This document shows positions 1 to 9,015 of a stretch of 64,000 nt of DNA, in pieces (the first letter of the stretch is position 1; each line of letters begins with the position of its first letter). The stretch is from Candidatus Nitrosopelagicus sp. (GTDB lineage Archaea > Thermoproteota > Nitrososphaeria > Nitrososphaerales > Nitrosopumilaceae), in assembly GCA_028345195.1 (NCBI GenBank), contig JAOMCX010000002.1, forward strand, positions 1 to 64,000. Direction: 5' to 3'. The position numbers and the translations under genes were made by a program. The notes beneath the pieces were generated by a model, which ran no database searches, was not told where the DNA came from, and saw only the letters and a program-made list of their open reading frames with translations.

Positions 1-1227
1 CCACATCCAGATATAGAAAATATGACCCCATTACAAGCAGCAAAAACACCAAACATGGACAAACTAGCAAGAAATGGAAAGATGGGAGAAGTGATTTCAG
101 TTGGAAAAGGAATCGCCCCAGAATCAGATATTGCAGTTTTCAATATGCTAGGATACAAGTTTCACCACGCAGATTATGCAGGTAGAGGAGTGATTGAAGC
201 AATCGGAACTGGAATAGATTTCAAAGATGGAGATTTAGCACTGCGCGGAAACTTTTCAACATTAGATGAAAAAGATGTAATCATAGATAGAAGAGCAGGA
301 CGTCACATCGAGAAAGAAGATGCAAAAGCTGTATCTGAAGAAATTGAACAAAAATTAAAATTTTCAAGTCCACTTGCATCAGTAGTTGTTTCACCAACTA
401 TCGGTCATAGAGTTATTGTTAGAATAAGAGATGAGCACCCATTATCTCCAAATGTTACAAACACAGATCCAGCTTATTCAAGAGTGGATGGAATGGGAGT
501 AGCAAAGGCTGTAGGAGATTTCCTAAAAATTGAAAGATGTTTACCTTTAGATGAAACAGATGCTTCTAAATTATCTGCAGAATTAGTCAATGAATTTACA
601 GAAGAATCATTGAAAATTCTAAAAGAAAGTGAAATAAATAAAAAAAGAAATTCCCAAGGAAAAAAATTACTGAACAGTATTTTGTTACGAGATGCAGGAA
701 ACAAATATCCAAAAGTAGAGACAATTAATGAGAAATATTCTATGAATTTTTCATGTATTGTAGATATGCCAGTAGAAATTGGGATATCAAATGTTCTTGA
801 AATGAAAGCATACAGTGCAGGAGGATTGACAGATTATGAAGAAAAAGCAACGGTTGCTGCAAAATCTATGGAAACAGAAAATGCAATTTATGTTCATTTG
901 AAGGGACCAGATGAATTTGGTCATGACGGAGATGCAATAGGAAAGATGAAAAATATTGAAGAAATTGATGAAAGATTTTTTGGTACACTTTTAAAAAATA
1001 TTGATACAAACAAGGTAGCAGTTATGATTTCAGCAGATCATTCAACCCCATGTATTAACAAAGGACATAGTGATGATCCAGTACCAGTGTTAATTTCAGG
1101 AGATAGAATTGAAAATGATGGTTCAAAAAGATTTACAGAAGAATTTGCCAAGAAAGGTGAAATCGGATTATTAGAGGGTGCCCAAGTAGTAGATAAAGCG
1201 ATAGAGATTATTAAATCAAAAAACTAG
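1..1227 (+). CDS. apgM: 2,3-bisphosphoglycerate-independent phosphoglycerate mutase, archaeal type (5' end off window)
   Basis: Interconverts 3- and 2-phosphoglycerate in glycolysis/gluconeogenesis; cytoplasmic. The reading frame is open to base 1 and encodes PHPDIEN before the first visible ATG at 22, so the N-terminal residues lie outside the window. The piece TPLQAAKTPNMDKLA near the start is typical of archaeal iPGM of the alkaline-phosphatase superfamily. Near the C-terminus, SADHSTPC and GHSDDPVPVLISG carry the Asp-His and His metal ligands. Its last 17 bases overlap the convergent DUF309 gene. With pckA further along it would support gluconeogenesis. Family assignment is firm; only the start is missing. 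Confidence 0.95.
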   Translation, partial: PHPDIENMTPLQAAKTPNMDKLARNGKMGEVISVGKGIAPESDIAVFNMLGYKFHHADYAGRGVIEAIGTGIDFKDGDLALRGNFSTLDEKDVIIDRRAGRHIEKEDAKAVSEEIEQKLKFSSPLASVVVSPTIGHRVIVRIRDEHPLSPNVTNTDPAYSRVDGMGVAKAVGDFLKIERCLPLDETDASKLSAELVNEFTEESLKILKESEINKKRNSQGKKLLNSILLRDAGNKYPKVETINEKYSMNFSCIVDMPVEIGISNVLEMKAYSAGGLTDYEEKATVAAKSMETENAIYVHLKGPDEFGHDGDAIGKMKNIEEIDERFFGTLLKNIDTNKVAVMISADHSTPCINKGHSDDPVPVLISGDRIENDGSKRFTEEFAKKGEIGLLEGAQVVDKAIEIIKSKN

Positions 1228-1774
1228 ACACATCTTTTGAATTTATCATTTCAGTGATAGTTTTTTTAATTTTATCAATGTCAATATTATGATATTCACC
1301 ATTTGAGTTTTCTAACTTTTCTAATGCACGATTAAATATGCTTATACAAATTGTATCTTCATCTTTTTGATAATGAACCAATCCAGCTGCAACTAAAATT
1401 AATCCTTGAACTAAAAATTTTTCATTGCCATCACAGTTTTTCCAAACACCTTCAAGAATTTCATGACATTCCCAAAACCTTTCATTATTGAAATAGTCTA
1501 CACCTTCAGAGATTGCTTTTTCTTTTTCAACAATTTCTTCAATTACATGTTTTGCATGATCTAATGGGCCAATAGATGATAATTTTTCGATTAATTCATC
1601 TAAATCTGATTTAGATATAGTAGTATCAAATTCAACATATTTTTTTGACACTCTACAATCACGTAAAGTTAAATTCATTCCAGATGTGATAACCCTGGAT
1701 TTTCGTAAAATGTCTTTTGCCATTTTACGATTTAGATCAGATGAGTTTTTGAGATGAAGCATGTAACGTTCCAT
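1211..1774 (-). CDS. DUF309 domain protein
   Basis: 187 residues. The central part (about residues 95-136) has the DUF309 signature: NNERFWECHEILEGVW followed by the hydrophobic helix GLILVAAGLVHYQ. DUF309 proteins are small helical proteins of unknown biochemical role; the conserved Glu/His residues suggest a ligand or metal pocket, which is inference. The N-terminal 80 residues are a lineage-specific extension not recognised. The start could be residue 1 or Met5. It is convergent with the phosphoglycerate mutase (17 bp overlap) and divergent from the S24e gene. Confidence 0.8.
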   Translation of the reverse strand: MERYMLHLKNSSDLNRKMAKDILRKSRVITSGMNLTLRDCRVSKKYVEFDTTISKSDLDELIEKLSSIGPLDHAKHVIEEIVEKEKAISEGVDYFNNERFWECHEILEGVWKNCDGNEKFLVQGLILVAAGLVHYQKDEDTICISIFNRALEKLENSNGEYHNIDIDKIKKTITEMINSKDVSSFLI

Positions 1775-1823
1775 GACTATTAGGGATTAGAATTTCTTAA
1801 ATTTCTTGTTAATTCATTGAAGA

Positions 1824-1830
1824 TTTATAA
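1824..1830 (+). promoter_or_regulatory. TATA box of the S24e-S27ae operon
   Basis: TTTATAA is centred 27 nt before the ATG at 1854, the spacing expected if transcription starts at the start codon. This predicts a leaderless mRNA; no Shine-Dalgarno is visible. Inference from spacing alone. Confidence 0.6.
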
Positions 1831-1853
1831 GAACTATTCAGAGGTTTTGCTAT

Positions 1854-2222
1854 ATGTCAATGATTGAGACAGTAAGTGATGTTGAAAATTCATTCCTATC
1901 AAGAAGAGAAATTACGTGTAATTTTCAAGGTCTAGGTGGAAAATTAAAGAGAAAAGAGGCTATCGAAATGATTACAAAAGAATTCAACTTATCAAATAAA
2001 ACAGTCATTGCAATCAATATGAAAAATCAAACAGGCAGACCAAATGTTACAGGAATGTTTTATGTTTATGATAGTGAAGAATTAGCAAAGAAACAGGTTA
2101 ACCCAACAATATTTGAAAGATTGGAAAGACAAGCAAAGAAAGATGCTGAAGAAAAAGCAGCTGAAGCACCTGCTGAAGAAAAAGCAGCTGAAGCACCTGC
2201 TGAAGAGGAGAAGAAAGAATAA
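1854..2222 (+). CDS. rps24e: 30S ribosomal protein S24e
   Basis: Small-subunit ribosomal protein shared by archaea and eukaryotes. The core (residues about 10-95) shows the S24e pattern, including RKEAIEMITKEF and TGMFYVYDSEELAKKQ. The last about 30 residues are a low-complexity acidic/Lys/Ala tail made by two copies of a 27-base repeat (2145-2198). A second in-frame ATG lies 6 nt downstream; 1854 is chosen because the TATA box sits 27 nt before it. The stop overlaps the S27ae start by one base (TAATG), so the two are translationally coupled. Confidence 0.95.
   Translation: MSMIETVSDVENSFLSRREITCNFQGLGGKLKRKEAIEMITKEFNLSNKTVIAINMKNQTGRPNVTGMFYVYDSEELAKKQVNPTIFERLERQAKKDAEEKAAEAPAEEKAAEAPAEEEKKE
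2145..2207 (+). repeat. 27-bp in-frame tandem repeat in the S24e tail
   Basis: Two exact 27-base units (2145-2171 and 2172-2198) plus 9 bases of a third. Each encodes AEEKAAEAP. Because the unit is a multiple of three, copy-number change would lengthen or shorten the tail without frameshift. Confidence 0.9.
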
Positions 2223-2407
2223 TGCCTGTAGAGAAAAAAGGTCACAAAGGAGTGAGTCCGAAAGTGAGTCAATATTACAAAGTTGATAACGATAAAGTAA
2301 CAAGAGAACGAAAATCATGTGCAAGATGCGGTAAAGGTGTGTTCATGTCAGAACATAAGAATAGAAGAACTTGCGGTAAATGTGGCGATACCGAATTTAT
2401 TCAGTAA
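2222..2407 (+). CDS. rps27ae: 30S ribosomal protein S27ae
   Basis: 61-residue zinc-ribbon ribosomal protein. Two CxxC knuckles are visible (CARC and CGKC in the C-terminal half), which bind one zinc. It corresponds to the ribosomal half of the eukaryotic ubiquitin-S27a fusion, without ubiquitin. It is coupled to S24e by TAATG overlap. In many archaea kae1 follows; here an opposite-strand metallopeptidase-like gene overlaps its last 7 bases instead. Confidence 0.95.
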   Translation: MPVEKKGHKGVSPKVSQYYKVDNDKVTRERKSCARCGKGVFMSEHKNRRTCGKCGDTEFIQ

Positions 2408-3105
2408 AGTTTTTTCTTTCGTAGTTTAGAATTTTTTGTTTTAATTATTTCTAGCTGCTGTAATAATAATTCATCAAGTTTTATGTTTGATAATTGAGTA
2501 GCATTTAATTTGACAGTATTAGTATCAAGAGATATTTTAGATGCGGGTAATTTTTTTTCAATCCATAATTTAAGGACTTTATCTTCTAACTTATAATCAC
2601 GGAATCCAGAAGGGAATCTTTTTGTGATATGAGATATCAAAGTATTGTCATTGAAAACACTTCTAGGTTCAAGTAATCTAGTGTTATCAGAATAAACATT
2701 CTCAAATAAATTACTTGAAATTTCATCAGAGATTAATTCATTATTTGATAGACGTGTTACTAATTCAAGATAATGAAGAAATTCGTGTGCTAAAATTGCA
2801 TGGATAGTTCCTTTGAGGCCGTAAGCAACTAAAGGTGCAGATACTTGGATTACTACATGAATAGAATCATCCATGATTAATGGGATTGTTCTAGCATATA
2901 GAATTCCAATATCAAGAGAATTTGTATTTCCAGAAATAATAATTGATGGCTCTACGTAAGATATTGGATATTTTATTGAGGATGCTTTTTCAATTCTTGC
3001 AATTCCGTCAGAAACTAGAGGAAATCTTTTTTGGATTAATTCATAGGAAGATTCAGGAATCATTCCATTTTCAAAAGATTGGGATACTTTTTGTAGTGGA
3101 TTCAT
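2401..3105 (-). CDS. Predicted HExxH metallopeptidase-like protein
   Basis: 234 residues, not assigned to a named family. The visible feature is HEFLH (residues 107-111) in a hydrophobic helix context (HAILAHEFLHYLELV), the zinc-binding and catalytic motif of zincin peptidases. A downstream SDEISSNLFEN stretch could provide the third ligand, which is inference. The C-terminus is Lys-rich. There is no signal peptide or obvious membrane segment, so it would be cytoplasmic. Convergent 7 bp overlap with S27ae. Whether it is a peptidase or a non-catalytic relative cannot be decided from sequence alone. Confidence 0.65.
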   Translation of the reverse strand: MNPLQKVSQSFENGMIPESSYELIQKRFPLVSDGIARIEKASSIKYPISYVEPSIIISGNTNSLDIGILYARTIPLIMDDSIHVVIQVSAPLVAYGLKGTIHAILAHEFLHYLELVTRLSNNELISDEISSNLFENVYSDNTRLLEPRSVFNDNTLISHITKRFPSGFRDYKLEDKVLKLWIEKKLPASKISLDTNTVKLNATQLSNIKLDELLLQQLEIIKTKNSKLRKKKLY

Positions 3106-3145
3106 GTTTAGAATTGAAAAATTACTATAAAAAAGCTTGATTTAT

Positions 3146-4288
3146 TCAAACAATGATATTTTTGAAGTCAATTTTTCTACAATGACAATTATTTTGTAAT
3201 AACTCAGATACGTTAGGGGTTACATCAGAACTTTGGATAAAAAATTTGATAGGAATCCCACCATCTGCAAATAAATCTAAACGAAAAGAGGTTTTATCTA
3301 TTTTTTTGTAACGTATTTGATAGATCTGTTTGTTAAGATTTTTTTTATCTTTTGAAAGATCATGAATTTTAACATTTTCCAGAATATTCAATTTTTTCAA
3401 ATCATTCAATAAAATTGGCTTTTCAGTATCAATAATTATTGAGACTTTAGATTTGAACGAAATGGAACCTTTAGGTTGTACTAGTATTTTTTTTAATTCC
3501 AATAGAGAAATACCTTCTAAATTTGAAGATTTACGCAGTACTCTATTACGTTTTTTTGGGTTTAATATTTTTGCAAAAAATGGTCTTCCATTACCAAGAA
3601 CTAAACTAGATTGATCCTCGCCACCTATCCAATTAATTTTTACTTGATTACCCTCAAATTTTTTTATTAGAAGATTTGAAATTTTACCTTCTATACTTTC
3701 TATGTTTTCTAATCCTCTAAAATTACAATTATGACAACCAATTCCATTACAACTTTTACATGATATCTGTTTTTGAGGAAGTCTCCTAATTTTTTTATTA
3801 TATCTCCCATATACAAAAATGGGTTTTGTTCTAATAGTAGAAGATTCATCTTTAAAATTTGCTTGTATGAATAGTTCAGGATCATTCATAATTCTTTTAG
3901 ATTTTGTTTTTCGAGAAATTTTTTTTGACATCTCTGTAGATATTGCAAATTTAAGATTTTCAATTCCTTTAATTTTAAATTTTGATTTTATTAGATCATC
4001 TCGTTCTAAAAATGAATTTTTTAGAATTAAGCCAAGATTGAAGGTTTTAAAATCAAGATTACATGATTTTTCAAAAATGTTAGATAACATTGAATCAAGA
4101 TTTTCAAAAATATTTTTACATACATAACATTTTGTATCAGATGATTTACCAAATTTTTTGAGATATTTTTTTCCAAGTAATTTAGATGATGGTTTTCCAA
4201 CTAATTTTGAAACAAAACGACCTGTACAATATTCACACAAGTCATAATTTTTTAAAATTCTAGAAATTTGAACATATTCTGATTTCAC
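3146..4288 (-). CDS. pus10: tRNA pseudouridine(54/55) synthase Pus10
   Basis: Makes pseudouridine at positions 54 and 55 in the T loop of archaeal tRNAs. The N-terminus has CEYC (18-21) and CYVC (54-57), forming the Zn-binding start of the THUMP-containing accessory domain. A second Cys cluster CKSCNGIGCHNC occupies about 177-188, as is usual in archaeal Pus10. The catalytic Asp is in GGEDQSSLVLGNGRPF (D225). The 380-residue length is normal. Its product would act on the tRNAs in this window, although tRNA-Met here has A54. Strong family match. Confidence 0.93.
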   Translation of the reverse strand: MKSEYVQISRILKNYDLCEYCTGRFVSKLVGKPSSKLLGKKYLKKFGKSSDTKCYVCKNIFENLDSMLSNIFEKSCNLDFKTFNLGLILKNSFLERDDLIKSKFKIKGIENLKFAISTEMSKKISRKTKSKRIMNDPELFIQANFKDESSTIRTKPIFVYGRYNKKIRRLPQKQISCKSCNGIGCHNCNFRGLENIESIEGKISNLLIKKFEGNQVKINWIGGEDQSSLVLGNGRPFFAKILNPKKRNRVLRKSSNLEGISLLELKKILVQPKGSISFKSKVSIIIDTEKPILLNDLKKLNILENVKIHDLSKDKKNLNKQIYQIRYKKIDKTSFRLDLFADGGIPIKFFIQSSDVTPNVSELLQNNCHCRKIDFKNIIV

Positions 4289-4356
4289 ATAGTTAGATAG
4301 ATTATTGATTTAATGAGTATTTGTCAGACAGATTAGTATTAAATATGAGATTTCTT

Positions 4357-4363
4357 AAGGAGG
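4357..4363 (+). promoter_or_regulatory. Shine-Dalgarno deciding the start at 4369
   Basis: AAGGAGG lies 5 nt before an in-frame ATG at 4369. Neither of the upstream in-frame candidates (TTG 4321, ATG 4345) has such a site, so translation most likely begins at 4369. Confidence 0.7.
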
Positions 4364-4368
4364 TTTTA

Positions 4369-4920
4369 ATGGAATATGTAACAAAATATCCAAAAACGGT
4401 TTCGCTTGAAGGTGATGAAAATAATGAAATTCATGTTGATAAAATGACAGGAGTAGAAGAATTACATTTGATTGTTAAAGAGAGTGCAGAAAAAATGCGG
4501 AAAATTTTATTTAATGAAGGATTCACTACAGTGAAATTTGAACATAAACAACCACTTCAAATTGGCGATGGATTATCATTAAAATTAAAAAAGCCATGGG
4601 AAATGCATGTCAGATTATTTTCGAACACAGAAGATAGTATTTCGATTCAAGGTGAAGTTGAAATATCAAGAGATTATTTACAACATTTGTTCAGTCAGCG
4701 TACAGCAGTTATCTACGAAATTGAAACAATCTTGAAGAGAAATGGAATAAGTTATGATATTTTGAACAAGAGAATTAGTAAATATGTCAACAAAGTTTTA
4801 GATGAATATAACATAAAATTAGTTACGCCGGATATTCCAGTTTTTGCATGGAAGCCAATGTTGTTTATGATTGGAACTGTAGGCGCAATGTATTTGTGGA
4901 AATATTTGCATACACTTTGA
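4369..4920 (+). CDS. Conserved hypothetical protein with C-terminal membrane anchor
   Basis: 183 residues from the SD-supported ATG. No family recognised. It is a mixed alpha/beta soluble protein with many charged residues, ending in one hydrophobic segment (PMLFMIGTVGAMYLWKYL) about 20 residues from the C-terminus. It therefore looks like a tail-anchored protein with its body in the cytoplasm. It is followed 32 nt later by another unrecognised gene on the same strand, possibly an operon. Longer versions starting at 4321 (TTG) or 4345 are possible but lack ribosome-binding sites. Confidence 0.6.
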   Translation: MEYVTKYPKTVSLEGDENNEIHVDKMTGVEELHLIVKESAEKMRKILFNEGFTTVKFEHKQPLQIGDGLSLKLKKPWEMHVRLFSNTEDSISIQGEVEISRDYLQHLFSQRTAVIYEIETILKRNGISYDILNKRISKYVNKVLDEYNIKLVTPDIPVFAWKPMLFMIGTVGAMYLWKYLHTL

Positions 4921-4952
4921 AGCTTTAATTATTAATTAGAACAATAGACTTC

Positions 4953-5492
4953 GTGTCAAATCAAATAAAACCATTATTGATGAAACATTATGGTATTTCT
5001 CCTTGGGAAATTAATGTAATTACAAGTATTTTAGATAAGAGATTTAAAACTGAAGATGAAGAAATTGAAAATACATATGAAGATAAATTTGTCAGTCACC
5101 TAGAGATAGCATTTCCATATTCATTCAATGATGAATTTTTCAAATGGTTTGATTTTAAAGAATGGGATAGACTAAAGGGAGTTTTCAAAGAAATGAAACG
5201 TAGAAGAGGTGATGGAAAAGCAATAAAAATTGAATTGAATTTTTCAGGAGATCCAGATATTAATTTTATTCTTCAATCAGATCAAAGTCAATGGTTTAAG
5301 ATGGAAGTTGAAAAAATCGATTTTGTTGTAGAGTTATTACCATATCATCTTGATAAAGATAAAATTCCAAAAAATGTAAAGAGTGTAATTTATAATTTTG
5401 ATCAAGAAGCAGCTAGATGGAAAATAATTACTGTATTTACAGATGTGGGAAAATTTGTGAATTCCGTAAGCGGTTGGAAATTAACTACTTGA
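4953..5492 (+). CDS. Conserved hypothetical protein
   Basis: 179 residues starting with GTG. No recognised domain, signal peptide or membrane helix. It is rich in aromatic and acidic residues (FKWFDFKEWDRLKG, WFKMEVEKIDFVVELL). It lies 32 nt after the tail-anchored protein gene on the same strand and is convergent with the next unknown gene, sharing 8 bp of 3' end. The frame is uninterrupted and compositionally like its neighbours, so it is very likely real. Confidence 0.6.
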   Translation: MSNQIKPLLMKHYGISPWEINVITSILDKRFKTEDEEIENTYEDKFVSHLEIAFPYSFNDEFFKWFDFKEWDRLKGVFKEMKRRRGDGKAIKIELNFSGDPDINFILQSDQSQWFKMEVEKIDFVVELLPYHLDKDKIPKNVKSVIYNFDQEAARWKIITVFTDVGKFVNSVSGWKLTT

Positions 5493-5919
5493 TCTCTTTT
5501 TCAAGAGGTTCAACTAATTCATGTAATTCCTTATATTTTGATTCTATAAAATTAAGTGATTCATCTAACTTTTTGGATTTTCCATATTTGTAACGAACTA
5601 ATTCACGATGGTGCCAAAAATTTTTTCCTTCTTCTACAGAAATAGTCGTAAAATAATCTGTTCCCTTTAGGTTGTCAGGTAATTTCATTTGATATGGAAA
5701 TAGGAATTCTGTAATGAACCATTCATCTCCATCAGGATAATCATTGCCAGTTTCAACATCAAAGAAGATATGAAGTAAATTAGATTGCATTAGACCATCT
5801 GTAGAAATTTCCGGATGTTTAACATTTGATTTTTTAAAATCAAGCTTTGTTAGTTCAGGAATAAAAAATTCATTAATAATTGATTTTCGAAATATCCTGT
5901 TTACATCTGTTATATTCAA
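5485..5919 (-). CDS. Conserved hypothetical protein
   Basis: 144 residues; no recognised family. Predicted soluble, with an acidic central region (DVETGNDYPDGDEW) and a charged C-terminal helix (KYKELHELVEPLEKEIK). It is convergent with the preceding hypothetical gene (8 bp overlap) and lies just downstream of korB on the same strand (gap about 47 nt), so it could be read through from the kor operon. Confidence 0.55.
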   Translation of the reverse strand: MNITDVNRIFRKSIINEFFIPELTKLDFKKSNVKHPEISTDGLMQSNLLHIFFDVETGNDYPDGDEWFITEFLFPYQMKLPDNLKGTDYFTTISVEEGKNFWHHRELVRYKYGKSKKLDESLNFIESKYKELHELVEPLEKEIK

Positions 5920-5966
5920 TAGTTGTAAAATAGAAAAAACTGTCTAATAATCATTTGTCAATGAGA

Positions 5967-6932
5967 CTATACTTTGTACAAATCAAGAATTTGATTAATC
6001 TTTGTAATAGGAGCGTTGTTTTTTGAGATATTTTGTAATGCTGAAGGATTTTCTATATAATTTGGAATTTTATCAGTTAATCTTCTAGTATATGGCGTGA
6101 TTAATTCATTTTTATAAAATATTCCAGTAGGAATTTTTTCATCCCATTCAAGTGATCTGACAATAGCCTGTGTTTTTTTCTGATTTAATTCAGTTTCATC
6201 ACTATAGTGTACGACAGGATCATAATCAGTATCTTCTAATTTGTAAATACGTGGCATAGCCTTTTTGGTCGTTTCATCAATTCTATCTACACCACTAAAC
6301 CAATCTTTTGTGTTGATATCATTGTATGTTGGGCAAGGTTGTAAAACATCTACAAATGCCAAACCTTTGTGATTAACCGCAGCAATGATTAGATCTTTTA
6401 ATTGACGAACATCATACGAGTATCCTCTAGCTGCAAATGTAAATCCACTAGCAATTGCAAGCCCAATTGGATTTACATTATAATTTGTGTTTGGAGTAGG
6501 TAATGATTTAGTTTTTTCACCCAATTTTAGAGTAGGGGACGCTTGACCTTTAGTTAATCCATATACTGCATTATCAAAAATTATGTATGTCATATCCACA
6601 TTACGTCTACCAGCTGCAACAAAATGACCTGCACCTATTCCAAGACCATCACCATCACCACCAACAGCTATAATTTCCAAATTTGGATTTGATATTTTTG
6701 CACCTTGTGCAAAAGGTAAGACACGTCCATGCAAAGTATGAACTCCAAATACATTAATGAAATGGGATGTTTTTCCAGAACAACCAATACCAGAGAATAT
6801 TGCAGTTTGATGTCGAGGAATTTCCATTTCTGCCAATGCCATCTGAATTGAATTCACAATTCCAAAATCACCACATCCAGGACACCAATCATTATGGACA
6901 TCTGTTTTGTAGTCACCTATCTTAAGCGCCAT
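5967..6932 (-). CDS. korB: 2-oxoacid:ferredoxin oxidoreductase, beta subunit
   Basis: Thiamine-diphosphate subunit of an OFOR, converting a 2-oxoacid plus CoA to acyl-CoA with reduction of ferredoxin (probably 2-oxoglutarate/succinyl-CoA). Visible are CPGCGDFGI at the N-terminus, GIGCSGK, and the ThDP/Mg site [13 protein letters not shown] followed by [16 protein letters not shown]. Cysteines in these motifs and QPCPTYN would bind the proximal 4Fe-4S cluster. 321 residues is normal for the two-subunit archaeal form. Its start overlaps the end of korA by 11 bp. Substrate (2-oxoglutarate versus pyruvate) is inferred from neighbours. Confidence 0.92.
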   Translation of the reverse strand: MALKIGDYKTDVHNDWCPGCGDFGIVNSIQMALAEMEIPRHQTAIFSGIGCSGKTSHFINVFGVHTLHGRVLPFAQGAKISNPNLEIIAVGGDGDGLGIGAGHFVAAGRRNVDMTYIIFDNAVYGLTKGQASPTLKLGEKTKSLPTPNTNYNVNPIGLAIASGFTFAARGYSYDVRQLKDLIIAAVNHKGLAFVDVLQPCPTYNDINTKDWFSGVDRIDETTKKAMPRIYKLEDTDYDPVVHYSDETELNQKKTQAIVRSLEWDEKIPTGIFYKNELITPYTRRLTDKIPNYIENPSALQNISKNNAPITKINQILDLYKV

Positions 6933-8832
6933 ATGTCAAAACCTCTCTTTTTTGTGCAGTACCATTAACTATTTTTTTTAACGTATCGTATAATTCAGTA
7001 CATGTCATTGGTCTTCCTGTGAATTTTAGAATATAATAATCAGGATCCTTTTCTAAATTTTGCCTAATTAATGAACCTAGTTGACCAGTATAGTTTGCTT
7101 CAATGTCAATAATAGTTTTAGAATTAGAAAATAATTTTTTTAAGAATTCTTTTGGAAATGGTTCTAAAAGCTTTACTTCAACAAATCCAATATTGATACC
7201 ATCATCTTTCAACATTTCTATTGCATCTAGAATTGGACCTTGAGTTGAGCCCCAAGAGACAACACAAAAATCACCTTCAGAGTGTTTTACGATTTGTTCA
7301 GTTTCAGGAATTTTTTCAAGTATGTAATCTAGACGAGATTGTCTTTTATCCATCATTTGAACACGATTTACCGGATCCTCAGATATGTGACCTTGTATAT
7401 CACTTTCATCACCAGTGTTCCAAAATATTCCATTTTCTAAACCTAGTTTTGACCTTGGTGACAATCCATCTTCTGTATGTTCAAATCTTCTATAATTGTC
7501 CGAAGGAATTTCATTCAGTAATTTTCCTCTATCAATATTCACTCTAGTTTCATCAAATCTTTGACAGGTTGTGACAGAACTAGCAATGAATTTATCCATC
7601 ATGTGTATTACAGGAACTTGAAAAACATCTGCATAGTTAAACACCTGAGTTGTATCATAGAAACTATCAGAGACACTACCTGATGCGTAAACAATTCTAG
7701 GGAATTCTCCAACACCAGAATTTATTGCACACATTAAATCATCTTGACCATGACGTGTAGGTAAACCAGTGGATGGGCCACTTCTTTGATAAAAAGTGAT
7801 TACAACTGGAACTTCATTGATTCCTGCCCAACTCAGACATTCAATCATTAATACAAAACCAGGTCCAGAGGTACATGTAGCAGAACGTACACCAGTTAAT
7901 GATGAACCAATTGCCATACCTATTGCAGAAATTTCATCTTCAGTTTGAATAACAAGTGTTGAGCCAGGACGATCCTCATTAATTTCAAGTATTTCATTAG
8001 TTTCAAGGAAATTACTTTCATCAGTTGCAGGTGTAATTGGATAATATGATTGAAATCTGCACCCAGCGATAATTTTTCCAATTGAGGTACCATAATATCC
8101 TTGAACCAGAAGCGTATTTTCTTCAATTTCTTTTTCCTCGAATTTGAGACCAATATTATCAAATTTGGCAGTTGCATAATTGTAAGCAAAATTTGCTGCA
8201 GAGACATTCATTTCAGCTATAGATTTTTTCTTTGAAAATATTGAGTTTACAGATTCAGTTAATTTTTCCGAGGGAATCATTAACAATCCTAATGAAAGAG
8301 AAACTCCCAAAACATTGAACATACGACTCATGTTTTTAATTCGGGGGTTCTCTAATTTTTCAGATAATTCAGCTAATAGACTACGAAAAGAAACGGAATG
8401 TATCGAGGTACCATTTTCAGATGCCAATTCCAATATTCCTTTAACAGTATCTTCTTTGTTTTTAGATTTTAGAAGATTCCCTAAACGTTCTTTAAAATCA
8501 TTATCAAATGTAATAACATCTGAAACTTTTACATTTTCTAAAGTTGAATCATAAATTATAATTCCATTTTCTAAAACATCATCTGCATGACGGAAAATGG
8601 TTTCAGCATCAAATGCAATAAGCATATTTGTCCCTTTTACACTAGAGCGAATTTGTTTTTCAGAAACTCTTACTGCAAAATAGCTATGTTCACCTTTAAT
8701 GTTTGAATAATATTCACGTTTTCCAAATATTTGATAACCCATTTTTGAGAAAACCTGAGAGAAAATATTAGCTGCAGTTTCAACTCCACTTCCTTGAGGT
8801 CCACCAATCATCCATGTAAAATCAGTTATCAT
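6922..8832 (-). CDS. korA: 2-oxoacid:ferredoxin oxidoreductase, fused gamma-alpha subunit
   Basis: An N-terminal gamma domain (about residues 1-190, beginning [22 protein letters not shown]) binds CoA. The alpha domain follows, with [21 protein letters not shown] and the OFOR signature [19 protein letters not shown] chose the ATG at 8832 rather than the longer 8889 start: it lies 1 nt after the stop of a newly noticed small ORF, and the protein then begins exactly at the conserved gamma-domain strand. No ferredoxin-like delta subunit is fused or adjacent, apart from the cysteine-rich mini-gene. Confidence 0.92.
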   Translation of the reverse strand: MITDFTWMIGGPQGSGVETAANIFSQVFSKMGYQIFGKREYYSNIKGEHSYFAVRVSEKQIRSSVKGTNMLIAFDAETIFRHADDVLENGIIIYDSTLENVKVSDVITFDNDFKERLGNLLKSKNKEDTVKGILELASENGTSIHSVSFRSLLAELSEKLENPRIKNMSRMFNVLGVSLSLGLLMIPSEKLTESVNSIFSKKKSIAEMNVSAANFAYNYATAKFDNIGLKFEEKEIEENTLLVQGYYGTSIGKIIAGCRFQSYYPITPATDESNFLETNEILEINEDRPGSTLVIQTEDEISAIGMAIGSSLTGVRSATCTSGPGFVLMIECLSWAGINEVPVVITFYQRSGPSTGLPTRHGQDDLMCAINSGVGEFPRIVYASGSVSDSFYDTTQVFNYADVFQVPVIHMMDKFIASSVTTCQRFDETRVNIDRGKLLNEIPSDNYRRFEHTEDGLSPRSKLGLENGIFWNTGDESDIQGHISEDPVNRVQMMDKRQSRLDYILEKIPETEQIVKHSEGDFCVVSWGSTQGPILDAIEMLKDDGINIGFVEVKLLEPFPKEFLKKLFSNSKTIIDIEANYTGQLGSLIRQNLEKDPDYYILKFTGRPMTCTELYDTLKKIVNGTAQKREVLTYGA

Positions 8833-8833
8833 T

Positions 8834-8968
8834 TCATGCCCCCGTTGCGGCATCAAATAATGCACATTCACATTTGTCACGTTCTCCACAATAGGGGCAA
8901 ACGCAGATACATTGTTCTATTGGTTTTTCACATTCAGAACAATTTAGTAAATCATCAGAAGAAGACAA
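8834..8968 (-). CDS. 44-residue cysteine-rich protein coupled to korA
   Basis: Small ORF from TTG (8968) to TGA (8836-8834), ending 1 nt before the korA ATG. It encodes eight cysteines arranged CxxC-x6-CxCxCxxC-x5-CxC (motifs CSEC, CICVCPYCG, CEC). This looks like a zinc-ribbon-like or small metal-binding protein; a role as electron carrier or assembly factor for the oxidoreductase is inference. A TATA-like TTTATAAT at about 8989-8996 lies about 25 nt before the TTG, so the mRNA may be leaderless. It appears to be the first gene of the kor operon. Confidence 0.7.
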   Translation of the reverse strand: MSSSDDLLNCSECEKPIEQCICVCPYCGERDKCECALFDAATGA

Positions 8969-8984
8969 TACTCCTATTATGATT

Positions 8985-8997
8985 AAATATTATAAAT
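8985..8997. promoter_or_regulatory. Shared bidirectional TATA region for the kor operon and the 2-hydroxyacid dehydrogenase
   Basis: An AT-rich near-symmetric element (TATTATAAAT on plus, ATTTATAATA on minus) sits about 25-26 nt from the ATG at 9016 on one side and from the TTG at 8968 on the other. A single TATA region could therefore serve both divergent, probably leaderless, transcripts. Confidence 0.5.
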
Positions 8998-9015
8998 GGT
9001 TTGACCAAACATTCA

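Noticed and set aside
8833-8889. korA start at 8889
   Set aside because: The extra 19 residues overlap the cysteine-rich ORF in another frame and precede the conserved gamma-domain start.
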